From: Rhodoferax sp. OV413
GTDB taxonomy: Bacteria > Pseudomonadota > Gammaproteobacteria > Burkholderiales > Burkholderiaceae_C
Length of the DNA stretch: 42,059 bases
NCBI GenBank assembly: GCA_945861785.1
Contig: CAMAWD010000057.1
Span: forward strand, 1 to 42,059
Reading direction: 5' to 3'
Translations under genes and position numbers: made by a program
Notes under the pieces: generated by a model
Database searches by the model: none
What the model was told of the DNA's origin: nothing
Seen by the model: the letters and a program-made list of their open reading frames with translations, nothing else
Part shown: positions 10,846 to 17,889 of the stretch, piece by piece
Layout of the letters: each line of letters opens with the position of its first letter
Position numbering within the stretch: the stretch's first letter is position 1

Positions 10846-11694
10846 TCACGCCCGTGCCGCGAGCGCCACGGTTTTGCGGGCTTGCAGAACCACCGGCAGG
10901 TCCACCATGCGGCCATCGACCTGCACGGCAGCCCCACCGGCAGCGGAATCGGCGGCGAGCACCTTGCGCGCCCAGGCCAGTTCCTCGCCAGTGGGCATGA
11001 AGGCATCGTGCACCACGGCCACCTGCGCGGGATGGATGCACAACTTGCCGGTGAAGCCAAAACGCAGCGCCCGGCGCACGTCCTTGCGCAGGCGGGCTTC
11101 GTCGCCGATCTGCACGGTGACGCCGTCCACCGGCGGCGCGAGCCGGTTCAGCCGCGTGGCTATGTTCACTGCAAAGCGCAGCGGTGCGAGTTCGCTTTCG
11201 TCCTCGTCACACTGCAGCCCGGTATCGGCCACGAAATCGATATGCCCCACCACCAGCCGCAGCACACCGGACGCGCCACCGAGGCACGGCAACGCCGCAT
11301 AACCAGCGGCACTTTCGATCAGCGCCAGGATGGGAACGCCGTGCAAGGCGTGGTGCACCTGCTCCAGCGAGGACACCGATTCGGCCTTGGGCACCATGAC
11401 TGCTGCGGGCGAAGGCAAGGCAGCGAGCCAGGCCAAGTCGGCCCGGCCGATCTCGCCATCGGCGGTGTTGATCCGCACAACCAGGGGCACGCCCAGGCCC
11501 AGCAGCCGCGTCCACTCGCGCGCGATCGCCGCCCGTGCCGCAAGCTTGTCTGCCGGGGGAACGCTGTCCTCGAGGTCGAGCACCACGGCGTCCGCGCCAC
11601 AGCGAGCAGCTTTTTCGAAGCGTTCGGGCCGGTTGCCTGGCACGAAAAGCAGGGTGCGCGCCTGGGCGATGCGCGCGGTCATGGGGTCTGTCAT
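10846..11694 (-). CDS. CitE-like HpcH/HpaI aldolase family lyase, putative citramalyl-CoA/malyl-CoA lyase
   Basis: A 282-residue TIM-barrel lyase. Motifs are LFVPGNRPERFEKA at the N-terminus, VVLDLEDSVPPADK (metal and loop), VPKAESV, ALIESAAGY with the metal-binding Glu, and VGHIDFVADTG. These are typical of CitE-like citramalyl-CoA and malyl-CoA lyases. In this context, after mesaconyl-C4-CoA hydration, the expected reaction is citramalyl-CoA to acetyl-CoA plus pyruvate. AAGGA lies just before ATG 11694. A second in-frame ATG at 11682 is possible. Substrate (citramalyl, malyl or methylmalyl) cannot be decided from sequence alone. It is shorter than the trifunctional Chloroflexus Mcl. Confidence 0.85.
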   Translation of the reverse strand: MTDPMTARIAQARTLLFVPGNRPERFEKAARCGADAVVLDLEDSVPPADKLAARAAIAREWTRLLGLGVPLVVRINTADGEIGRADLAWLAALPSPAAVMVPKAESVSSLEQVHHALHGVPILALIESAAGYAALPCLGGASGVLRLVVGHIDFVADTGLQCDEDESELAPLRFAVNIATRLNRLAPPVDGVTVQIGDEARLRKDVRRALRFGFTGKLCIHPAQVAVVHDAFMPTGEELAWARKVLAADSAAGGAAVQVDGRMVDLPVVLQARKTVALAARA

Positions 11695-11802
11695 GGCAGT
11701 CCTTTCATGGGCCGAGGAGCCTCGTGCACGCGACTGCGGCGTCGGCCCATCCCGGTTCGGCCGGCGACAGCGGTGCAGTTCAAGGGTCTCATCGCTTGCC
11801 TT

Positions 11803-12966
11803 TCAGAACGAGCGCGGCAGGCCGAGCATGTGCTCGCCGACGAACGACAGGATCATGTTGGTGGATATCGGCGCCACCTGGTACAGGCGCGTCTCGCGGA
11901 ACTTGCGCTCCACGTCGTATTCGCACGCAAAACCAAAACCACCATGTGTCTGCAGGCAGGCGTTGCCCGCCTCCCAGCTCGCCTTGGCCGCCAGGTACTT
12001 GGCCATGTTGGCCTCGGCGCCGGCGTTCTGCCGCGCGTCGATCTTCTCGCAGGCGCGCCAGCGCATCAGGCTGGCAGCCTCCAGTTCGATGAAGGATTCG
12101 GCCAGAGGGAACTGGATGCCCTGGTTCTGCCCGATTGGGCGCCCGAACACCTGGCGCTCGTTGGCGTATTTGGTGGCCCGCTCGAGGAACCAGTAGCCGT
12201 CGCCGATGCACTCGGCTGCGATCAGCGTGCGCTCCGCGTTCAGGCCCTCGAAGATCACGCGCAGGCCCTTGCCCTCTTCGCCCAGCAGCGCGTCGTGCGG
12301 GAGCTCCAGGTTGTCGAAGAACAACTCGTTGGTCTCGTGGTTGACCATGTTCAGGATCGGGCGCACGGTCAGCCCCTTGCCCACCGCCTGGGCCAGATCG
12401 ATGATGAAACAGCTCAGGCCGTCGCTCTTCTTCTGGCCCTCGGCCAGGGGTGATGTGCGCGCCAGCAGGATCAGCAGGTCGCTGTGCTGTACGCGCGAGA
12501 TCCACACCTTCTGGCCGTTGATGACCCAGCGGCCGTCCTTCTTCAGCGCCGTGGTCTTGAGCTTGGTGGTGTCGCTGCCGGTGGTCGGTTCGGTCACGCC
12601 CATGGATTGCACGCGCAGCTCACCCGCGGCGATCCGGGGCAGGTAGAACTCCCGTTGCGCCTTCGAGCCGCTGAAGACAATCGTGTTCATCACGTACATC
12701 TGCCCATGGCAGGCGCCGGAGTTGCCGCCCGAGCGGTTGATCTCCTCCATGATGACCGAGGCCTCGGCCATCGACAGGCCCGGGCCACCGTACTCCTGCG
12801 GGATCAGGGCCGCCAGCCAGCCAGCCTTGGTCAAGGCGTTGACGAAATCCTCGGGGTATGCACGCGCCTGGTCGATCTTGCGGAAGTACTCGTCCGGGTA
12901 CTGCGCGCACAACGCGCGTACAGCGTCCCGGATTTCCTGATGGGTATGTGCGCCTTCTGTCTTCAT
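11803..12966 (-). CDS. Acyl-CoA dehydrogenase, subfamily lacking the usual YEG glutamate
   Basis: A 387-residue FAD-dependent acyl-CoA dehydrogenase. FAD/substrate motifs VTEPTTGSDTTKLKT (about 125-139) and WISRVQHSD are present, and the C-terminal FAD helix includes QTHGGFGFACEYDVERKFRE. At the place where many family members have the catalytic Glu in a YEGT motif this protein reads LYQVAPISTNMI. Glu245 in GLNAERTLIA falls at the isovaleryl-CoA dehydrogenase-type position instead. ATG 12966 has AGGAGA a few bases upstream, and the longer frame above it is unlike the family. It lies between the lyase and hydratase genes, so a C5 branched dicarboxyl-CoA such as methylsuccinyl-CoA is a candidate substrate (inference). 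Confidence 0.9.
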   Translation of the reverse strand: MKTEGAHTHQEIRDAVRALCAQYPDEYFRKIDQARAYPEDFVNALTKAGWLAALIPQEYGGPGLSMAEASVIMEEINRSGGNSGACHGQMYVMNTIVFSGSKAQREFYLPRIAAGELRVQSMGVTEPTTGSDTTKLKTTALKKDGRWVINGQKVWISRVQHSDLLILLARTSPLAEGQKKSDGLSCFIIDLAQAVGKGLTVRPILNMVNHETNELFFDNLELPHDALLGEEGKGLRVIFEGLNAERTLIAAECIGDGYWFLERATKYANERQVFGRPIGQNQGIQFPLAESFIELEAASLMRWRACEKIDARQNAGAEANMAKYLAAKASWEAGNACLQTHGGFGFACEYDVERKFRETRLYQVAPISTNMILSFVGEHMLGLPRSF

Positions 12967-12979
12967 GGGGTCTCCTGGT

Positions 12980-13828
12980 TCAGTTGCTGGTGATGGTCGC
13001 CGAGGCCTGCATGGCCAGTTGCCCCTGGGGCCCACGCGCCCACAGGCGCGCGACATCGCCATCGAGCCGCCCGCAGACCTCGAATGGCGCGGTGTCGAAC
13101 AGCGGGCTGACCGCCTTGAATTCGAAGGCCCTGACCCGTACCGCAGGGTGCGCGCGGCGCAATTGGTCGAAAAGCAGGGTCGCGATCAGCGGCCCGTGGA
13201 CGACGAGGCCCGGGTAGGCCTCTTCGCCCATCGCATACGGGCGGTCGTAATGGATCCGGTGGCCGTTGAAAGTCAGGGCCGAGTAGCGGAACAGCAGCAC
13301 CGGGTCGGGGGTGATGCTGCGGCTGAACTGCTCGTCGGTGCGTGCGGCCGGCGCCGCAGGCGGCGTCTCGCCGGTCTGGGCCATCTCGCGGTAGACGATG
13401 TCCTGGTCTTCGGTGATGGCCACACCGTGCGCATCGGAAATTTCGTGGTGCACACGCACGAACACCAGCGGGCCTGTGCGCCCCTGCTTGGCACTGACGT
13501 CGGCGATCCGGCTGGTTCGGGTCACCGCCGAGCCCGCCCGCAGCGCATGCCGGAACTCCATTCGGCTACCTGCCCACATGCGCCGCGGCAGCGGCACCGG
13601 GGGCAGAAAACCGCCCCGCGTCGGATGGCCGTCGGTGCTGATCGCGCGCAGGGGATGTAATGGCAGGAAGTACAGCCATTGCCAGCCGGGTGCCACTTCG
13701 TCACCAGGTCCGGGCGGCGGGTCGTCACGGTCCAATGTGGCAGCCAGGGCCTGTAGCGGTGCCAGGGTGATGTGGTCCTGCAGCGTTTCGGTCCTGCCTA
13801 TCCACTGCTTCATGTCATCGAGTTCCAT
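12980..13828 (-). CDS. meh: Mesaconyl-C4-CoA hydratase, hot-dog (MaoC-like) fold
   Basis: A 282-residue double hot-dog hydratase expected to convert mesaconyl-C4-CoA to citramalyl-CoA. The N-terminal half has the MaoC_dehydrat_N/FAS1-like look (WQWLYFLPLHP, RGGFLPPVPLPRRMWAGS). The second half contains RYSALTFNGHRIHYDRPYA, the characteristic motif with the Asn/His/Asp region, then YPGLVVHGPL. It is the promoter-proximal gene of a minus-strand unit meh, acyl-CoA dehydrogenase, CitE-like lyase, with 13 bp to the next start. CCGGAG lies about nine bases before ATG 13828. The presence of mct nearby strongly supports the assignment. Confidence 0.85.
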   Translation of the reverse strand: MELDDMKQWIGRTETLQDHITLAPLQALAATLDRDDPPPGPGDEVAPGWQWLYFLPLHPLRAISTDGHPTRGGFLPPVPLPRRMWAGSRMEFRHALRAGSAVTRTSRIADVSAKQGRTGPLVFVRVHHEISDAHGVAITEDQDIVYREMAQTGETPPAAPAARTDEQFSRSITPDPVLLFRYSALTFNGHRIHYDRPYAMGEEAYPGLVVHGPLIATLLFDQLRRAHPAVRVRAFEFKAVSPLFDTAPFEVCGRLDGDVARLWARGPQGQLAMQASATITSN

Positions 13829-14559
13829 GTCGTGTGCTCCGGAGATTCCCTGTCGGGAATCAAAAGTATTGGTGGGCCACCGGGAAGAATGGCATTTTGC
13901 GATTCCTCAGCCAGCTTGCCCCATTGGTCCGAAGCCGCTTGCGACAGCGATTGCGGCGCGCAGCATTGCAAATGGTCAGACTGGTCGGCATCGTGTTTGG
14001 CGGCGCCCCGTCACCGAACGCCGTATTCTCCAGCATCGACGCAGTCGGCAGCGCCGCCGGTGTGTCGATCGGAGACGTGCGCCAATCAAAGCAACAACGG
14101 ATGACTTCTTCGCAGTCGATCTTCATTGGCAAGTTTTCCGAAGCCGGATTGCAGGGAGGTCTTCTTGAGATCACCGGTGCGAACCATTTACAGTGCCCGA
14201 TGGGTTGCCAAGCAAGGCAAGCGGTGCAGAGTCCACGGCGGTGGTGGCGCCATGGCACCCGCCAACGTGCAAGCCCCATCGTTCCAACTGTTCTCGCAGC
14301 TTGCCCGCACCCATGACAGATATTCAAGGAGCACTTCGTCAAATCTGCGAAGCAGCGCCAGATCGGGGGCACGGACGGGTCGGGGCCCCACACCTGCGAG
14401 CCGCCAACCAAAAAAGCCCCGGGGCGGTTCGGACACCCGCAGAACTTTCGCGGCGCGCGGCAGTGACCGACTGAGACCGCAGCACATTGCAGCACTTCCC
14501 GAGCATGCAAGACCGCAAGTGAAAATTGTTCCTGATGACCCGCGGTGCACATGGTCACA
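13829..14559. other. Gene-free stretch left of the first mutS-leader copy
   Basis: About 730 bp in which I find no supported gene. Long open frames exist on both strands, but the translations are Cys/Trp/Arg-rich and mutually overlapping, as in non-coding high-GC DNA. The last 70 bp weakly resemble the start of the right-end repeat seen at 19305 and 40051. This may be the decayed end of an older island. The promoter of meh must lie near 13830-13900. Confidence 0.4.
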
Positions 14560-14839
14560 GTCCCCCGATAGTCCCCTTTGCCACCCGGTATTGCGGTGAC
14601 TCGCACTCCCCGGCTTGCCATGGCGCCGAACTTCCACATTCGCAAGTGGCTGACAATACAGGACAATGCAAACTTCCGCAGCCGACAAAGTCAGGCCCCC
14701 GATAGCAACGGGTGCGCTTTTGTATTCGGTGTGTGACTTCCCAGGATTCGCTCAAGACCATTGATGCAAAAAGACAATTTCCCAGCCATGCCTGCTGAAC
14801 CCCCACTTGCAGGGCATACCCCCATGATGCAGCAGTACC
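14560..14839 (+). repeat. mutS-leader repeat, copy 1 (most diverged)
   Basis: This 280-bp segment is colinear with 19373-19651 and 40119-40397. The shared order is paired GTCCCC motifs (14560-14576), AAGTGGCTG then CAATA and AGGACAATG, TGTATTCGGTGTGTGACTT, a start codon at 14788, and codons for [17 protein letters not shown]. The distance from the first GTCCCC to the ATG is 228 bp here and 227 bp in the other two copies. It is clearly more diverged than copies 2 and 3, which implies an older insertion. Confidence 0.85.
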
Positions 14840-14910
14840 GGCGGGCGACTTTTCAGCCGAACCTTTTCATTGGTGGCGCAGGCACAGACCCGCAGAAGTC
14901 GTACTGTTAG
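14788..14910 (+). pseudogene. Truncated mutS 5' fragment, 40-codon frame (copy 1)
   Basis: The frame begins ATGCCTGCTGAA and encodes [17 protein letters not shown], then RRATFQPNLFIGG and a TAG at 14908. The first 17 residues match MutS residues 1-17 with one difference (Pro for Thr at 5), after which the frame enters the island left arm. It is either a relic of the mutS start or a short translated peptide. No mismatch-repair function can remain. Confidence 0.75.
14824..14839. other. Island junction core, copy 1 (attachment-site candidate)
   Basis: The 16 bp ATGATGCAGCAGTACC are identical at 14824, 19636 and 40382. Left of this core all three copies are alike. Right of it copies 1 and 2 continue into a shared island arm (GGCG..GACTT), while copy 3 continues into mutS (TCGGCCTG). 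That is the pattern expected of a site-specific crossover point inside mutS codons 13-18. Confidence 0.7.
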
Positions 14911-15050
14911 TCCCCTTTTTGTCCCCATTTGCCCAGGTGGGAAAAGAGGCATTTGAAGGCACTTGCCAGTTCGATTTTTTCGACACTTGCCTTCGGCCTG
15001 GTTCTCGCGAAAGGCGAAACTCGCTGACCGACAGGCGGCGGCAATCGGCC
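14840..15050 (+). repeat. Island left-arm repeat, copy 1
   Basis: This stretch is homologous to 19652-19865. Shared features are TTTTCATTGG, AAGTCG-ACTG, the pair GTCCCC-N5-GTCCCC at 14910-14926, GGCATTTGAAGGCACTTGCC and CTTCGGCC-GGT-CTCGCG. The first GTCCCC starts 71 bp after the core end in both copies. It marks the left end of island 1. Confidence 0.75.
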
Positions 15051-15162
15051 ACCACCTGCCGTTGGCGAGCGGCAGGCTCCGGGCCATCCACTCAGCAGGG
15101 CCACCCACGCCTCGTTGGTGCGTCCTGGCGCGATGTCCAAATAGCTGTCGACCGACTTCGAC

Positions 15163-15189
15163 TTGACTGTTAGCCGGTTAACAGATAAT
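15163..15189 (+). promoter_or_regulatory. higBA promoter with operator palindrome
   Basis: A candidate -35 TTGACT (15163-15168) and -10 GATAAT (15184-15189) flank or overlap a perfect 6-bp inverted repeat CTGTTA-gccggt-TAACAG (15167-15184). The palindrome lies between the promoter boxes, ten bases before the toxin start. This is where a HigA-type antitoxin would repress its own operon (known for the family; inferred here). Confidence 0.6.
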
Positions 15190-15198
15190 AATTGTCCC

Positions 15199-15468
15199 AT
15201 GTCGATCCAGTCGTTCGCCTGCTCCGACACGGAGAGTCTGTTCACCACAGGCAAGTGTCGCCGGTTCGTCAACATCAAGAGCGTAGCCGAGCGCAAATTG
15301 GCCCAGCTCGACGCGGCGCCTTCGGTGAGTTTCATGAAGGCCCCGCCAGGCAACGACCTGAAGGAATACGACGGTGCCTGGCATGTGCGAATCAACGACC
15401 AGTGGCGATTGACCTTCAAGTGGGGTGAGAGCGGACCCTATGACGTGCGCATCGAAGACCCACACTGA
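15199..15468 (+). CDS. higB: HigB-like type II toxin (RelE/ParE superfamily)
   Basis: An 89-residue toxin expected to cleave mRNA on translating ribosomes. HigB features are the start MSIQSFACSDTESLFTTGK, a helical AERKLAQLDAA, LKEYDGAWHVRINDQWRLTF in the RNase core, and the end YDVRIEDPH. The frame is open upstream, but ATG 15199 gives the family length and sits just downstream of the promoter. The toxin comes first, as usual for higBA, with the antitoxin 47 bp behind. It is the first gene of island 1 and may help to keep the island in the cell (inference). Confidence 0.92.
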   Translation: MSIQSFACSDTESLFTTGKCRRFVNIKSVAERKLAQLDAAPSVSFMKAPPGNDLKEYDGAWHVRINDQWRLTFKWGESGPYDVRIEDPH

Positions 15469-15515
15469 CCCATGCCCGGCTGGCATTGAAATCCTGAACT
15501 GCAATGGAGTGCATC

Positions 15516-15821
15516 ATGTTCAAGAACGGTATGCGTCCTGTCCACCCAGGTGAAATCTTGCTGGAGGACTACATCAAACCCATGGGCGTCAGCGTGCGCG
15601 CTGTGGCCATGGCCCTGCATGTGCCTTACTCGCGCCTGAGCGAAATCACCAAGGGCGAGCGCGGCGTGTCGGCTGACACGGCCCTGCGCCTGGAGCGCTA
15701 CTTCGGCAGCGAGGCCAAGGGCTGGTTGAACCTTCAGGCAGCCTACGAGTTGCGAATGGCCGAGATCGAGAACGGCAAAGCCATCGCCAAAGAGATCCAG
15801 CCGTTTGCGCTGGCCGCCTGA
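15516..15821 (+). CDS. higA: HigA-like antitoxin, XRE-family DNA-binding protein
   Basis: A 101-residue antitoxin and autorepressor. The HigA N-terminus MRPVHPGEILLEDYIKPMG is followed by a helix-turn-helix (SVRAVAMALHVPYSRLSEITKG) and RGVSADTALRLERYFG. The C-terminus ELRMAEIENGKAIAKEI ends in a helical tail. ATG 15516 is preferred over the in-frame ATG at 15504 because GGAG at 15506-15509 gives six bases of spacing. The pair with higB is complete and appears intact, so it is probably active. Confidence 0.93.
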   Translation: MFKNGMRPVHPGEILLEDYIKPMGVSVRAVAMALHVPYSRLSEITKGERGVSADTALRLERYFGSEAKGWLNLQAAYELRMAEIENGKAIAKEIQPFALAA

Positions 15822-15864
15822 GCCACGCCAGCAGGTTCACCTCGAGCGCCTGCAGCCGGCCGAC

Positions 15865-16016
15865 TGTGTTGAAAAACTCGGCTTCTTGGCTGCCGTGTTC
15901 GAACGTGAAAAAATCGACCTCACAGATCGCTTCTGGAACGATGATCGCGAGCCGGCTAAGGGGTCAAGGACCCCTGAATTTCACCTGAAAATTATCACCG
16001 CGAGTTTTTCAACACA
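15865..16016. mobile_element. 152-bp MITE-like element or IS remnant with 16-bp terminal inverted repeats
   Basis: Perfect ends TGTGTTGAAAAACTCG (15865-15880) and CGAGTTTTTCAACACA (16001-16016) bound about 120 bp without a gene. Ends of this type are found on transposase-bearing insertion sequences, so this is probably an internally deleted copy that needs a transposase in trans. No target-site duplication is evident. It lies 43 bp behind higA. Confidence 0.7.
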
Positions 16017-16182
16017 ATAGGCCAGGTGCAGGCACTGGTCAATGACCGGTCTAGAGCATGAAGATTACTTGTTCAGACGATCGGCCCACGTGCTATTGCG
16101 AACTTAGGAGTGGATGTGACCATCCACATCCAATGCCTTGGAGGTGGCTCCAGGGTGCACTGACTGGCCCTTGAGAGGACGT

Positions 16183-16797
16183 TCAATCATTCCATGACCG
16201 CGGGCCATAGGCCTTGGTCTTTGCGCACCGGAATGTACGCTTCGTACCCTGGTTGAGCGCCTCCATCGCGCCGTGCGTGATGACAAGTTCCTGGACATCC
16301 ACGTTGCAGCCCATCGCCAGGTAACGCAGGCCAATTTGGCGGCGCAGGTCCGCGCTGCCTGGCGTAAGGTCGTCGACAGTCTTCCAGGCGTCAAGGTTGC
16401 GGGCCACTTTACCCATTGCGAGTGCGAGCTTTGGAAGCGGGAACAGCTTCGGGCTGGGGAACGCCGACCCCAGGGGAACCAGGCTTCGATTCCTTGCATG
16501 ACCAAGAATTTCGAAAACAAGCTCCGAGACTCCGACCTCGCGCTCTTGCGCAGGGGGCTCGGAAGTGGTCGGCTCAATCTGTGCAGTGCTGGCGTTGCTC
16601 ACGAAGTACCCGGAGCGTGCCCGCGGCTCTACCAACCCGCGTGCCTCCAGAAGGTAATACGCATGGAAGACTGTCGACGCGCTGACGCCACGGCTTTGGC
16701 TCGTACCGCGTACGGAGGGCAGCCGGTGGCCAGGGCGAAATGCTCCGGTCGCGATGGACTCCGAGATTTCCTGAGCCAGTGTTTCGTAGCGCTTCAT
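16183..16797 (-). pseudogene. Truncated MocR/GntR-type transcriptional regulator
   Basis: The N-terminal winged helix of a MocR (GntR plus aminotransferase-like) regulator is present: RYETLAQEISESIATG, HRLPSVRG, GVSASTVFHAYYLLEARGLVEPR. About 90 residues of the PLP-dependent domain follow, up to VQELVITHGAMEALN. The sequence then leaves the family (QGTKRTFRCAK) and stops at residue 204. MocR proteins are about 450-500 residues long, so roughly the last 60 percent is lost and the PLP-lysine region is missing. The start at 16797 looks normal. DNA binding may persist, but effector sensing cannot. A deletion or insertion at about 16240 probably broke it. Confidence 0.75.
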
Positions 16798-16975
16798 GGC
16801 AGCGAACTCGCCTTATCTGGCACGGGTGAATTACACAAATAGAAAAACTGTACTGCATGGCCCGTTACGTCTTGCAAATCTTCCTGAAACACAGCCCTTG
16901 ATATGCATTTGTTTCGCAATTCTGAGGCTACAACCGTACCCGCATTGATAGCATAGTCGCCAACGAGGTGCCGAT

Positions 16976-17164
16976 ATGAATTTGCTTGCTTACATCCGTA
17001 CTGTGCTCTGGAGCTTCATAGGAATTGGTGCTCGTTCGGGCAACAGTGAAGACCTGGCCAAGGTGAAGCCGCTGGGCTTGCTCGGCGTGGCCGCAGTCCT
17101 GCTGGTCGTCTTCCTAGCTACCCTCGTTGCATTGGCGAACCTGGCCGTGAGTACGTTGAAGTGA
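16976..17164 (+). CDS. DUF2970 small membrane protein
   Basis: A 62-residue protein: MNLLAYIRTVLWSFIGIGARSG, then EDLAKVKPLG and a single transmembrane helix (about 36-58, VAAVLLVVFLATLVALANLAV). It matches the DUF2970 family of tiny inner-membrane proteins often found beside respiratory or cytochrome genes. GAGGTG lies six bases before the ATG. The stop overlaps the next start as GTGA, so it is cotranslated with the cytochromes. Function is unknown, perhaps an assembly or stability factor. Confidence 0.8.
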   Translation: MNLLAYIRTVLWSFIGIGARSGNSEDLAKVKPLGLLGVAAVLLVVFLATLVALANLAVSTLK

Positions 17165-17889
17165 TCCGTTCGATTCTTCGCGGCGGTGCAGCGTTGCTGT
17201 TGCTGGCGGGGCTGCAGTCTTCCTGGAGTCAAACCACCAAGCCCCCCCAGCCCGTTGCCGGCGTGCAGGACACGATGGCCCAGCGCATGCAGGCTTGTGT
17301 TGTGTGTCACGGCAAGGAAGGCCGCGCCACGAACCAGGGCTACTTTCCCCGCATCGCCGGAAAGCCGGCAGGCTACCTGTACAACCAACTGCAGAACTTC
17401 AAGTCCGGACTGCGCAAGTACGAGGCGATGAAACATCTCGTGCAGCACATGTCTGACGACTACCTTCGCGACATCGCGAAGCACTTCGCGGAGCTCGACC
17501 TGCCCTACCCGCCAGCCCAGGTTGCCAGTCTGACCCCGGCTGAGCAACGCACCGCCGAGAACCTGGTCCTGCGAGGCGCGCCAGAGCGTGGCATCCCGGC
17601 TTGCACCACATGCCACGGCGAGCAGATGGCGGGGGCACTGCCTGCGATGCCAGGCCTGCTTGCGCTGCCTTCGGACTACCTGGCGGCCCAGCTCGGCGCG
17701 TGGAGAACTGACCAACGAAATGCAAAGGAACCAGATTGCATGGCGACCGTTGCCAAGCGACTTTCACTTGACGAAGTTTCAATCATGGCCAGATGGCTCT
17801 CTGCCCAGACATTGCCGAGCGGCACCAAGCCAGCGCCTTTTGCCGGGCAGCAGCCGCTTCCCATGCGTTGTGGGAGTGGCGAGCAGTGA
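17161..17889 (+). CDS. Dihaem class I cytochrome c, periplasmic
   Basis: A 242-residue protein with a Sec signal (IRSILRGGAALLLLAGLQS, cleavage near SWSQ) and two haem-binding motifs, CVVCH at 46-50 and CTTCH at 148-152. Each sits in a cytochrome-c-like domain, with PRIAGKPAGYLYNQL following the first, as in cytochrome c4-type proteins. Methionine ligands are plausible at MKHLVQHM and in the C-terminal half. The start is GTG 17161, which overlaps the DUF2970 stop, and the stop in turn overlaps the next GTG. It is expected to pass electrons from a periplasmic dehydrogenase to the respiratory chain. Confidence 0.9.
   Translation: MIRSILRGGAALLLLAGLQSSWSQTTKPPQPVAGVQDTMAQRMQACVVCHGKEGRATNQGYFPRIAGKPAGYLYNQLQNFKSGLRKYEAMKHLVQHMSDDYLRDIAKHFAELDLPYPPAQVASLTPAEQRTAENLVLRGAPERGIPACTTCHGEQMAGALPAMPGLLALPSDYLAAQLGAWRTDQRNAKEPDCMATVAKRLSLDEVSIMARWLSAQTLPSGTKPAPFAGQQPLPMRCGSGEQ

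Noticed and set aside
13860-14666. Minus-strand frame of 268 codons in the gene-free region
   Set aside because: The translation is Cys- and Trp-rich with no motif, has no ribosome site and runs into the mutS-leader repeat. Treated as chance.
16183-16797. MocR frame as an intact short GntR regulator
   Set aside because: The sequence enters the aminotransferase-like domain and then leaves the family abruptly, so truncation is more likely than a natural short form.
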